Part shown: one piece after another, positions 12,116 to 24,700 of the stretch
Numbering within the stretch: the stretch's first letter is position 1
Layout of the letters: the number at the start of each line of letters is the position of its first letter
Source: Dirofilaria immitis
Lineage: Eukaryota > Nematoda > Chromadorea > Rhabditida > Onchocercidae
Direction of reading: 5' to 3'
Assembly (NCBI GenBank): GCA_024305405.1
Contig: JAKNDB010000065.1
Coordinates: 124,001 to 188,000, forward strand
Length of the DNA stretch: 64,000 nucleotides
Notes under the pieces: model-generated
Databases searched by the model: none
What the model was told of the DNA's origin: nothing
Seen by the model: only the letters and a program-made list of their open reading frames with translations
Translations under genes and position numbers: made by a program

Positions 12116-14212
12116 TCAGAAAAGTGGTTGAGATAGAAAGAACATCATTAGAAAGGACATTATTATGATGAGTATTGTCGATACAATATCTTCATATTTT
12201 TGATTGAACAATTACATGGTATCATGACCGTTTATCATCTCCATAATGTAATCCGGAAATGGATATTCATTTATCCGACCGATTATCGTTGCCGATAATT
12301 CATGTTGGATGGCAAAGGAAATATTTTGCTCTTCGAGAAAAATTCATCGCATATGTTATTTAAACAAAAACAATGTTTGAAATCATTATATATTGTTTAT
12401 ATAATGTTAGTGATTAATATATATTATCTTGTTTTTATTTGAGACCTTAAACTTTAATTTTAATCTCTGAGATTTGAAATCATTGGAAAATGTTTAAATT
12501 ATAAACAAATAAAAGAAAATGAAACGAAATATTAAAATGCTTCTACATTTCATTACTAAATACTGAAATGTTCCTACGTTTCATTATAATGGAACTTTCA
12601 TCAGATGTTAAAATATTTCTGAATTTAATAGTAATGAATCTTTTTGACATTTGCCAAAAGTTTCATTCGTTATCATGAAGATCACAAATATCTTGACATC
12701 TGATAAAAGTTTCATTCATACTTGAACATCTGATAAAGGTTTCAATTATAGGTTTCGAATTTCATTATAATGAAGCTCTTATCAGAAGAAATGATGTATT
12801 TTGTAGAATACGAAAATCTTTACAATCCAACGATATGATATTTTCTACGAAAATAAAAATAAATGTAAACATTGTTTTCTTTTCATAAGAAATATAATTG
12901 AATAATCCAAGATGAAACGATGAATTATAAATTGGCCTATCAACGAAAACTTTCATCATTAATTGTCGAATTAATCAATAAATCGTAATATTACACATAA
13001 TCATTTATAAGATTGAATTTTGCAAAATAATGTTAATCAATCAATCTATTAAATAATTGATAGAAAAAAATTGTTACAGGCGAAATGAAGTGCATTGAAT
13101 TGTTCGATAACGATAGTACAGTAATAATTAATTATAAAATTTAAGTAAAAGTTGGGAAAAAAAGGAATTGAGAAATTTATGCATTACAGTAATATATAAT
13201 GATTGTTGATAAGAAGAGAAAAATGAAAACGGAAATGAGAAAAAGTAAAATTTAAATTGCTTTTATTTGAAAATTTTTATTAATAAAAAGACGACGAAAA
13301 TGAAATATTTTATGCAAAGAGATGCAATTAAAAAAGAAAAAAAGATAAACAAATAAAATAAAATTTTTGTAGTTATTTCGAAAGAATTTAAGAAAAAGTG
13401 AAAATACAATAAAGAGATGATGATGATTATGATGATTCAAGTTCCCAAAATTTTTTCATTCTTCTCTTATTCTATCACTAGTATAGTAATACATTTGTAG
13501 TTTTTTTGATCATAAATAAAATTTCATTGTCATTTCTGATCATATTTTCAAGGTTAAATGATAAAAAAAAAAAGTGGACGGAATGTTACGGATTAAAATT
13601 CATTTTATTACATATCATAAAGTTTGTTGAGAATAAAAAATTCCTCATATTTTGCAATTCCCAAGATTTAATTTTTATGGAATCCATTATAAATATAAAT
13701 TTCAAATATTTTCATAGCTCTTTTTTTCTTTAAGTTACAACTTTCTTTTAGTTAATTACACCATTCTTACTTCATTGTAATTACAATTATTTCTAAATTT
13801 ACACTTTTTTTTTTATTTACAAGAAATGATGATATAAGACGAATTTCGAATAATATAATTTGTACTGAAAAGAAATTATGCTGAATTTGAAATGAATAAA
13901 TTATACCGAATTCAAAAAAATATTGAATATTTTGAAATTGTAGTTTTTCATGATAGCGTTGAATATTTTAGGATTTAAAGTATTAAGTAATAAGTAAAGC
14001 ATCCAAACTTCAAATATTTCTTAAAATCATTGAATTCATAAACGCATGAATACTCGAGAATTGTTATTTCTAATCATGATTAATTTTTCTAAAAATAAAA
14101 ATAAAATCTGGTGAAATGAAAATGGAAAGAAAAATGAATCGTATATCCTTATTTCGTAAATCGTCTTTTAATGGATCAATATAAGAGGCAGAGAAATTCA
14201 TCTACATTTAAA
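12116..14212. other. intergenic, no gene recognised
   Basis: AT-rich. Between 12.6 and 12.8 kb a short motif related to catctgataaaagtttcat recurs irregularly. No supported exon was found. Confidence 0.5.
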
Positions 14213-14461
14213 ACTATTGATGCAGAAATTCAGTTAAAATATTGATTTATTTATTTTGAAGTAAAAAAAAGACAAAAACAAATTAATGTCAAGAAAAATA
14301 AAACATTCCGAAGAAATGAAAGTCATCTACATATTTACATCACATTCGAAGTCCTTCAAATGTTTCAATAATTCTTCGGTATAAAAAAAAAAAAAAACCA
14401 AGTAAATTTATCAGTTTTTCAAAATAAATCAATATTTTAACTGAATTTCTGCATCAATAAT
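14213..14461. repeat. inverted repeat, arms about 38 bp, foldback element
   Basis: The left arm (about 14216-14258, starting attgatgcagaaattcag) is the exact reverse complement of the right arm (about 14420-14459) over about 38 bases, with a 4-base insertion near the inner edge of the left arm. The loop of about 160 bp contains a smaller ccgaagaa/ttcttcgg inverted pair. The structure resembles a foldback or MITE-like element. No target-site duplication could be identified. Confidence 0.8.
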
Positions 14462-14759
14462 AATAAAATTGGTAAAGTTTGGAAATCTATCTATAACAGA
14501 GATCGATTCTCAAATTATTCCATTCATCCTTAACAGGTAGATTGAGAAGACATTTGTTTCCTCGATCTATCGTCGTACTTTTTATTTAACCTCTCTATTG
14601 AAAAATTTTGGCAATTCATCAGAAGAAATGATTTTGACAACTTATCAAGAAACCAGAAGTGATAATAATTATGAATCAGAATCCGTTTACCAAAAACCAA
14701 ACAACACTATCTATAGGAAAGTGTTACGAAGATTCAATATACTCAAATTTTTTCATCTA

Positions 14760-15496
14760 CTAAACAATTATTGTTGAATCGATTTCTCCAGTACAAACTT
14801 GATGGAACTCTAAAATAGAATCAGCATACTTTTCAGGATCACTGTTCTTTGCTGAACTTATTTTTTCTTCATTAAAAACTGCAACGAGCTCTTAAAAGAA
14901 AGGATTGGAAACCTTAAAAACCAAAACTCTTATCTTTTTAATAATTGATAAAATGACGATGACTACATCGGAACTACTAACATTATACTGATAAAATTCT
15001 TCAGTGAAGTATTCATTCCCACTTTGTGTAATTTAATATTTTCCATAACCAATTAGAAATTACCTAATTGCACTCATCAGAAGCAATCCAGAAAAATGAA
15101 AGCAGTGAAGTCGATTGAACGGCAATCATATATTTTTGCTGAAGAAAAAGATAGATATTCACAAATATGAACAATAAGTTTTTTTATAATTTCGATTAAC
15201 ATTAAAAGCAAAAAAAAGCAGTGAAGCACTTGAAAAAGCAAATCCTAATTATCATCTCATTCGTTTTTCCACAGCATCTATAGTTTAGAGAGGAGTGAAA
15301 TAAATATGCAGACTAAAATAAAAAATGACATCAAAGCAGGATTAAATAAATAAATAACTAAAATAAGCGCTTAATAAATAGAGATGTTCTAACTCTAGTT
15401 ATACATTTAATCATATTGCAAAGATATGTTAGTTTTTAACCATTATTATCGTTGCAGTAATCTGCAAATAAGTATTACCTCATTAAGTTCACTCAT
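14760..15496 (-). CDS. candidate small gene of unknown function, exon structure uncertain
   Basis: A tttctccag acceptor four bases upstream of ATG 15496 looks like a spliced-leader site. The first exon (15479-15496) would encode MSELNE and ends at a gtaata donor. A second in-phase exon (15064-15138, acceptor tttttcttcag) encodes QKYMIAVQSTS and so on, but reaches TAG exactly at its donor. A further block near 14910-14995 and a convincing terminal exon (14760-14890, acceptor cttttaag) encode NVSSSDVV and ELVAVFNEEKISSAKNSDPE...TIIV-stop. The internal phases do not all agree; given other single-base errors in the window, a consensus indel is possible. Alternatively the last exon belongs to an extended transcript of the coiled-coil gene upstream. 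Confidence 0.35.
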
Positions 15497-15750
15497 TAAA
15501 CTGGAGAAACTAAGATATTCTCAATAGTAGACAAATTATTCCTACAACACTAATAATTAAAAAATTAACTAAAACCGTTTCAGTAATAAATCTCAGTACA
15601 GAAAACATTGGTCTTCAAGTGAAGCTTAACAAAATGACGACAGGGCTTTGTCAGGATTTACGCAACGGAAGGCAGTTCTAAAACATGAAAGAAGAAAAAT
15701 AAACTATGAATAAATGCTTCTGAAACACATGAAATTCACGGATTTTGAGA

Positions 15751-17305
15751 TCAAATTTCATGAGATGGATGAAGAAAAGGAATTAGCGTATCATTAGGGA
15801 TTTGAACAGTTGATACATCCTCCTGACGTGGCCCTTTCATATCATCAAGCAGCTTTAATTTAGCATCGATTCTGAAATCACTATTTTTTTTTGAAATTAG
15901 TTCCAGACTTTTCAGCAAATACATCTTAAATACAACAATTCGAGTACTAGCTAACTGCGACATTCAAACAGGGAAATGTTTATTTTTGTTTCAATATTGC
16001 AAAATCCTGTCACTTATGTTACAATTTTATGATGAAAGAGAAAGAAGAAAAAGGAAATGATAAACCGAACCTTATTTGAAATTGACTAAAACTCTTTTTA
16101 TAAGACTACTATCGTCATTTCTGATTACTTATTAAAAATATTGAAAATAAAACTTGATAAAAAATAATGATTACTTCTTTTTTCGTCTTGAATTTGCTTG
16201 TATAATTGAGTTTTGGATTTCAAAATGGATTCTATGACATTCTCTTTTACTTTTGCGAGTATTTCATCGAAGTCTGCAAATTCAATATTTTCAAATTTAC
16301 CAAAAAATGTACAGTGATACCGAAGATTTGGAATAATATAAGCCGAATGACTCTTGTTTTCTCGTTCCATTTCATTCTGTTCACACCGAGCAACTTCAAT
16401 TGCTGCAGTATATTCCGCTACTTGCTTGTTGCAATAATCAAAATTTTTCTTGGCTTTCCGGACCTTTTCACGCATTTGTGATACTTCCAGTTTGGAATCT
16501 GAAAACTTTGGAGGACAATGAGTAAAATTCAGGATTTAAGTAGTCAATAATTTAACCGAAAGAAACTGACTTTGCAAAACCAAAAAAGTGACGTTTTCAT
16601 TTAAATTCTTTTTTTTGGCTCTTTAAAATAGTACGATTCAAAATGTCATTTAAATTTAAAAAATTACACACTTCGCAAAGTACACTGCAGTTCTTGCTTA
16701 ACTTTTGTAAGTTTCCTAGCTTTTTGCTCATTGATGATAAGATATTGTCGCCAATTTTCGATCTAAAATGGGAAGTAATAAGTGTTAAAGAAAATCAATA
16801 CTATTGTAAAAATAAAAATTCGAATCTGGATATTTGAAAATCTCATGGAATTTCCCTAAAAATCTTAATTCAAATAATATTTACAATAAATTATTATAAA
16901 TATGTAATAATTTCTGTAGAAAAAGTCATTCGAAATAAAGCAACAGTTCAAAAAATCATTATAATAGTTACTTTTCATCAATTTGAACAAATAACATACA
17001 TGAAGAATAACAATGACAAATTGCTCTCGTTTCAATTTATAATGCACAAAGATAAATATAAATATGTGACACGTGTAGCGGAACTGCTATTGCATTACAA
17101 ATCATAGATAATATATACTTTAAGAAATATCTCATTCTAAAATAAATGATTCATTTGAAAATAAGTGCTTGAACTTCGCAATGCATTAACATAATAGATT
17201 CTAAATATATAAAACACTTACCTCATCATTTTCACTTTTGATATCCGTTTCAAATTGTCGAATACAGTTTAACAATTCTGCTAATTCACTTACTTCACTA
17301 GCCAT
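15751..17305 (-). CDS. coiled-coil protein of about 232 aa, unidentified
   Basis: Four exons join in phase: 17222-17305 (ATG at 17305, MASEVSELAELLNCIRQFE), 16672-16762, 16175-16498 and 15751-15950 (stop at 15751). All junctions have GT...AG ends, and a tttgtag acceptor sits one base before the ATG, consistent with trans-splicing. Roughly residues 10-115 are rich in charged heptad-like sequence (EQKARKLTKVKQELQ, MREKVRKAKKNFDY, ARCEQNEMEREN) and should form a coiled coil. A small globular part follows (YIIPNLRYHCTFFGKFENIE), then another helix-rich stretch and a polar C-terminus. The coiled-coil-then-small-domain layout recalls kinetochore proteins such as Spc25, but no diagnostic motif was found and this is speculation. 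It is divergent from nurf-1, with about 1.5 kb between the start codons. Confidence 0.75.
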
Positions 17306-18782
17306 ACTACAAATTCAGCTAAAGTAATAATATAATGCAATCTCCGATAAATTCACATATTTGGTGAATTTTGTCTAATATTTATTCCCATGTAATCAAA
17401 ACATTTCAGATCCATCCTTAAATTGAATAAACTTTAATTTCGGAATAATGCTTAATCTAGCTTAATTTTTCTGCATGAAATGATTTTTAGTAGAAATTAT
17501 CATCCTATATTGTTCCATTCCGTACATAAAACCCGAAAATAAAGTTATACCATCTCCTGGAAATAATTACAATTCATAGAGTTTAAAACTGAAATTTGAA
17601 TAACGTACTGTTTAAGAAAGTTGCTACTTTAATTGCAAAGTGTCTCTGACTCAAAAAAGAGATACAATGTGTCAGGTCAAATATTTGACCTTTTTAATTC
17701 GGATGTCTAAAGACTAATCCCGGAATCATTTACCAAACCAACCTCAAGACTCAAACGAAAACTCAAACATTTATATTTTAAATTGTTCGCCTCAATTTTA
17801 TCATACCAGGGTCCTACAACGAAAAAGATCGTAGCCCACGACAAAGTTTTTATGTAAATCACGGTAAGCAGAGTTGATTGCGAGACCCGGGATTCCGATT
17901 TCTTGAATTCCGAGATAATCTTATGCGAGTTTTCTCGGATAAATTGAGGGATTTTTCACGATGAAATAGTGCTGTGTAAGCGTGTATGTATTGCATGCAC
18001 AGACATACATACATATATCGATTAGTTTGAGTGCTCCGTGCGGTTTCGAAATGTGCACAGTCAGCCAGGGAGCATTTGGAGTGTGTGTATGTGCTGGGTA
18101 TGGGTGATGGTGACATTCTGTCCAAGTCGGTTGTTCGTATCCATCTTGCATTTTATATTTCTACCCCGAATCTCCCGAGATATTCCAGTGTCAATCCCAA
18201 AGCCTACACTCTCCAAATATCCGTTCAATAAAATTTATGCATGTTTTTCTCTTCCAAAATCTTCTTTTATGCTAGCTTGCAATTTCTTGCACGCCGACAT
18301 GCACTTACAACTGGAAAGAACACACATGATCTCCGATTGATATTATATTGCCTATATACATGCTTCATCCCAATTGTGCAACCGCGCCATACCTGCAGTT
18401 CTGTTATGCATTTATGTTACATTTTTATGGCACATCTTTGAAAATTTCATATTATGGAGAAGATATGAGTAGGATAGATTCCCTTACCCGTGGGTAGTTT
18501 CCCTCTCACTGAGAATTTCTCTTCGTTCGTCCATGCGCTATTTTGCATGCGTGGGAAATTTATTATTGCACAAAGGACGCATGAAGTTGCCGGCATGCGT
18601 GGCGCAACACCACGAGGAAATGTATGTGTTGTTCGCGTTAATGATGACGACGAAGTCTGCTTTCATTTTGAATATCTACGAGATAATTCCGGCTGTTATT
18701 TCAGCATTTTACGAGATATACAGTCATTAGTTGTGCAGCAGTTGAAAAGAAATTTTATAAAAAATTTCCCCACTAGAGCGAA
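17306..18782. promoter_or_regulatory. shared upstream region of the coiled-coil gene and nurf-1
   Basis: The two genes point away from each other, so this 1.5 kb must carry both promoters. From about 17.8 to 18.7 kb the G+C content is visibly higher than in the surrounding intergenic DNA, with many open frames on both strands that appear fortuitous. No core promoter motif was identified. A cccactag sequence 6 bases before the nurf-1 ATG could be a trans-splice acceptor. Confidence 0.45.
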
Positions 18783-21700
18783 ATGCCTCGTGGAAGACCT
18801 CGAGGTCGTGGTCGAGCTTTAGCCGGAAAAGCAGCAGCTAAGTGTTCACCAACAATAAGTTCTGGTCGTAATCGAGGGCATACGAAAGCTAATAATAGTT
18901 CGACGAGATCAAAATCCACAAAAGCTTCGAAATCTAGAGAGTAACGGTTCCGTATAGTTCGAATAATACAACTTCCTCAATTACCGGTCGGGTGTGGCGT
19001 GTTTTAGCGGTGGCTATATGGCTGCAATGCTAGCCGCATCTTTCTGGAACGATTGTTTTCCTTTTTATTATCATTTATTTCTTAAAAGTAATAGAAGCAA
19101 GTCAGTAATTTGTGATTTGTTCGGTTTGGTACTTTTATTTTTGAAATATTCATTAAATTTAATGCTAAATTTCAAGAATTTCGAATCCGGAAAATCAACT
19201 ATTAAAATTTTTTTCTTAAAACAAGAAATAAAATTCGTAACTTTTGTCATGAAAGCAATTTCGTCTAACTTATAAATTAAGCAATAGATGGATTGAGTTG
19301 GATTTCTGGAATCTCTTTTTGAATATATTCAATATTTTAAAATCATTACAACCATCATTATATGTTGATTACTTTCAGATAAAGCCCACCACTCTATTTC
19401 ACGTATTTCAGAAGTCGACAGGCGTGGGATGAGAGTGATGAAGAATATGATAGACCTGATTATTATACCGATTCATCGGGTGATTTCGATAGTGATACTT
19501 CCGTTGTCCGCAGAAGTTAGCTTGTTTACATCGGAATCTTAGTTTTTGTCGATTTGTTTGGAGAATGCAAAAAACAAAAAAGCTAATTCTTGTTCATTTC
19601 ACTTGTGTAAGAAAACGTTCTGGTGTCTTAGCTATTTCTGCTCTACAGGTTTGTTGAAAATATTTATTGGAAACTTATTTTATAAACAACAGATCTTTAA
19701 AGATTCGGCGGCAATGGATTTTGAAGATGAAGTAGAGGATGAAGAAGTAGAAGAGACATCATCCGTGGCCAGTCGAGTTCCAACACCTGGCGCATCGCTA
19801 TATGAAACGGATGAATCTATTGGTATGTTTAAATGACACTTGCTTAAATACCGATAACTGACCGATTCGTTGATTCGTTTCTTATTAAGAATGTGTGAAA
19901 CTGCATGATTTGTTTAATCTGTTGGCCTTATCTTCTCTATCAATAATTTAGTTCTTTTTCTTTCTGCAATGAAGTAATTTTTATAGGGATTATTTTATTT
20001 ATTAAATCTTCTCTTTCAAATTTTATTGGCACTGTTTGTTTTATAAATAAAATTTACAGAATGTCCGTGGCTTGAAATTCCAGCAGAACAATTACCGATA
20101 TTGAAATTACCGAAAGGAAGTGAAGATTTATTGATTGACGAAAAATATCTGTTTGATGCTCTTGAGGTACGGATTTCGGAAAAAAAGATTTTCCCATGTG
20201 TTGAAATTGTATTAATACAGTTGGAGCTCTCTTCATTGATCTAACCATCTTTAATTTTTTTCACTGATGCAAAACTAAAATAATTATTGATTTTCCCGAA
20301 ATTCGAGATGAAACAGAAAATTACTGGGACACAACTTCAGTATAGTAGATAATCTGCTATATTTTGTTGATTTGGTAACATTGAAAATTTACATATTTTC
20401 TTGAAGTTTGATAGAATTGATGAAGATAACTTTGCAGGTTTATGAAACATGTCGTTGGTATTATCAAGCAATTCGACTTTCTCCATTTCTTTTTGAAGAT
20501 TTTTGCGCTGCTTTAAGTACTGAAAGCCAAACAAATCTCTTAGCTGAAATACATATTGCATTGTTGAAATTGTCATTAAAGGACGATGACGATGAGCAAA
20601 TCATTCTATCGGTTCAAGATACAAATAATAGTTTCAACATCATGCTTCAGCTGCTTGAACCAATGACATATGCTGAGGTAACTGCAAAGAAAAAGAGCTC
20701 TCTCTATACATCAAGGGAAGGCTGAGTAATTCAGGAATAATCTGTGTTAAGGAGGAAAAAGGTCAAGGGAGTTTAAAAGGTTAAGAAAGATTTCATTGAT
20801 TATCGGGTTCCAAATTTTTATTTAAATGAGCATCAAACGTTGGATTTGGGAAACATATAATTTTTTGTTTTAGGTACTTCGCCAATATTTGGAAAGTGAT
20901 CCACAACGTTTTCCGGCTCAAGTTCTTGAAGCAGCAAGTGGAAATTATCCGTTTGTTGGTGTAAAACAACGGCTTATAGTTCTTTCTTGGCTTTGTGATC
21001 GTTTCTTTCAAACTAATGAATATCGAAATATTGTTAGAAATGAAGGAAAGCTAACAGCAGATGAGCACTGTCGTGAATGTGGAAAACCAGGCGATGTTTT
21101 ACTCTGTGACGGTTGTGAAGCATGCTATCATTTGTCATGCACAAGTTTGGCCGATGTACCTGATGGGAAATGGTTGTGTCAAGTGTGTGAATTACATAAG
21201 GTGCGACTATTTTCGGTTTTTTCATGTGGTAAAATTAAACAGAACAAGGCCTGGATGATGTTAGTATATAATTACTATTAAAAGGCATGCAGTGTTTGAT
21301 TTGTTTTTCTTGATCGTATTTCACTCGCATGCTCCTAGTTTACCGAAATTGGTATTTTAGGTACGTGGTGTAACAGATTGTCAAATCTCAAATAACCGAT
21401 CATCACGTATGCCAGTGCGTTTCAAACCACTCGGTCGCGATCGTCACGGTCGTCTTTACTGGTTCATGGTGAGACGCATATTTGTGCAGGACGATACTGA
21501 TGGTTCTGTGCATTACTATACCACTCTTCCTCAGCTTTATTTTTTGCTAAATACGTTTTCTGTGAATGATTATGAAAAGCATTTGGCAGCCGTATTTATG
21601 GACCTTCTTCCCCTTATCGATGAACATATGCGTATGACGCTGCAGCTCACTAGTGATTATGGACGAAGTGCAAGAACTAGAAATAAAACTGACTTGTATT

Positions 21701-24700
21701 TACATGCTGATAACGGTCAGTTCAAATTATAGTAATCACTTGAAAGAGAAGTTATAATCGATCCATAATGCCTTAAGAATTCATTCATAAAATGATGAAT
21801 TCCGAAATTCTATATTTTTTTCTTTTAAATTCTGACATTTGTTGCGCCAGATTATTTCAGAAGACCTAGGAAGTTGAAACGGGTTATGTTTTTTCAGTTA
21901 TCAGAATGGGTGATATTTTGGCAAGGCCATTATTTAGTCAGTTACGCGAAAGTGATGATGAGCGAGTAATGGTTGGAATTGGTTGCGCAAAGCATATCGA
22001 AGTGAGCAAGTATCTTCTGCTCTGTAAAGTAGAAGAGTTTTTGGGATTTGCAGGAAATTGCTTGAAGGATACGTTCTGGACAGCAGGCATGCAAAGTGAG
22101 TATATGTGTTCTGTTTTCATTCTTAATTGCCGTTTTTAAAAAAAAAGGCGATAATTAAAGATATTCCATAGTTTTCCTACAAAATTCATATTATTCCAGC
22201 TCACGAAGTTATTACGAAAAAGAAATAATCGAAACAAGTTTCCACACATCTGCTACCAACGGTGGAGTTGAAGAAAACCATTCCGTAGAGTTTGGATTTA
22301 GGCTTGAGAAGGCGATACTTTAACACGTTATATTAATCAGTATAGCACGAATGAATATGCTAAAAATCCAATTCAAAGAGCTAAAGAAAGAGACAAAAAG
22401 AAATACATGTCAGGAAGATTTTCGCTCATGGACGAAGGGGAATTCGAGGTTTTTTGAAATTTAATGCATTTGAGTGTTATGATAGTATTTTCAGGTAACA
22501 AAAAATAAGTACAAGTACTTAAGTAAAATGAATCGAAAAATTAGTCATGAAATTGCAGTGGACTGTAACGAAGGGACGTACTCTCAGTGGAACGCCAATT
22601 CAAATTGGGAAGGTAATACAAAGTTCTATGGAGGATTTTGCTCAAAAATACCGTCGGTCTTAATGCATCGACTATGGAAACGTGATGGCTTGGACTATTT
22701 TAAGAAGGTAATTTGTTAGGGAAGCAACTTAAAATTTCATTTATTCATGAAGTTTATTATTTTTAGAAATTTCAGAAAAACCAGCAGATGTTGAATGATT
22801 AGTAATCCAAAGACTGGAAAGTTATGAATTGAGCTGAAGCAGTTGAGATTAAATAATAGAAGCATGCAGTTATATCTTGATATATAAATGACACTTGTAT
22901 TCGGTTTTTCTGGTTATATGTCATGTTTATTATGCCTCCTTATAAATTTGTTCTACAAATTGTGGTTTTTGCAGGGACTTAGTGCTCCACCAACAGTTGA
23001 TTTGTTGAAAGATTTGTTGCTACGCTTTGAATGTGCGATTCGACGTCCAGTTCTACATAGTGTATGGTGGAATACACTAGGGCACACTCGACTAATACGT
23101 ATAACAGTTGAAGATCGTGAACGACGCCAGCGTTATGAGACAAGGAAAAAAACAGGAAAGGGTATGTTATAATCATCAGCGATACAATATATAATACTGA
23201 TTAAAGCATCTTTATGATTGACATATTTATTACTGAATATTTGTTAAAATTTTCTGTAACACAGCAATTTTTTGGAAGCATGAATCATCTTTGAAAAAGG
23301 GATCTCCATTAATTTTTTTATCGTTTTGAATCATGCCTATGTAGTATATGCAAAAATTTCAAGTTAATAAATGAGAAGAATGATCAATTGTTTTACCCAT
23401 TAAAATAGAGGCTAATTCAAAAAAACACATCTAGCAAGATATTTTTTGTAGGAGCTCTGGGCAGCAGAACCAGATGATGACGAAGTAATTTGGGTAAAAC
23501 ATCTCAAGGTTGGTTCAATACTTAAAAGAACTCTATGGCGACAGAATGATGAGGGTTATAGAGTGAATGGTCGAGGTGCCCTTGGTGGGTGGTTGTGGAA
23601 ATCTAAAACATTCCATCGCACATTTATTCCACAAGTCGAAAAGCCGAGTATTGGTGGAAATCTGGAAGTGAGCTGTTTTTCAGTGCTTTAATGAATTTTA
23701 TTTATAAAATAAAATTGCTTATTGAATTACCAGTGAATTATCAGCCCTTAGCAAAGAGTTTAAAACACACGAAATCTTTTGGTAGTTTCATTTTAAATTG
23801 CAGCTTATTTGTTAGAATTAAGAATACTTTTACGGAATGACGAAGTAACTTATTATGTAGTGCTACTACGTGATTTTTCATTTTATTGCCTAATGAAACA
23901 TATTAAGATTATTTTATCTCCCTTGGACTTTGGATTGTTTTGACAAATGAGATGACTTAGAATTTTTAGCCGACTACATTGGCAAATAGGAAAGCAATTC
24001 GTTTGGAAAAATTTGTGAAATGTCTTAATCAATGGAGAACTGCAGAATTAGAAGGCGAGGAACGGTAAGTTTGTTTTGAAATAAATTACATTTGACTCCC
24101 GTGCCCTTTTAATTCTTCATATCTTTCTTTGACTCTTAAACGCAAAAAGCAATAATAATAACAGCAAGCGTGATGAAATAGACTGAAATTTTTGAATATT
24201 GTTATAATGTCTGCAATAAAGCTAGTCTTAGGAAGTGGCAGATGGAACTTTTGAAGAAATGTTATTCTCCAACATGTAGAATGGGTATGATGCCATTACC
24301 AATTATCTCTGGGAATGATAGTATTCAGGGTTGCTATAGTCTTACTTGTCGTCAGGCTGTACTGCAGTCGAGTAAGTTATATTTTGTTATTATAATAAAT
24401 TTGAACTTTTTGTACATTTGATTGCATTTTTTCTGCGTTGAATTAAAAGAAAAACAGGAGGATCTTTTTTCTCTATTAAATTTATATTTAACGGCTGAAA
24501 TATTTTGAATTTTGCTGTTCCTTACACATATATTTACAGTGGGAAGAACCACAAGTGGCGTTGTACACGCACGACCCCCATTGTCGCCATCATCAAAATC
24601 TCGACAAGGAAATGAAAAAGATGTGAAAGCGCTAGAGATGAATCAACCTTTTCCACTTCCAGTTCCTTTTGATTATCGAGTCAGGCGAACTAGTGAACAA

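Noticed and set aside
17859..18441. Several overlapping 60-100 codon frames on both strands
   Set aside because: They arise because this upstream region has higher G+C and fewer stop codons; no family, no consistent splicing, and mutually overlapping.
18490..18822. 110-codon plus-strand frame overlapping the nurf-1 start
   Set aside because: The ATG at 18783 in another frame gives the Arg/Gly-rich N-terminus that splices in phase to the rest of nurf-1.
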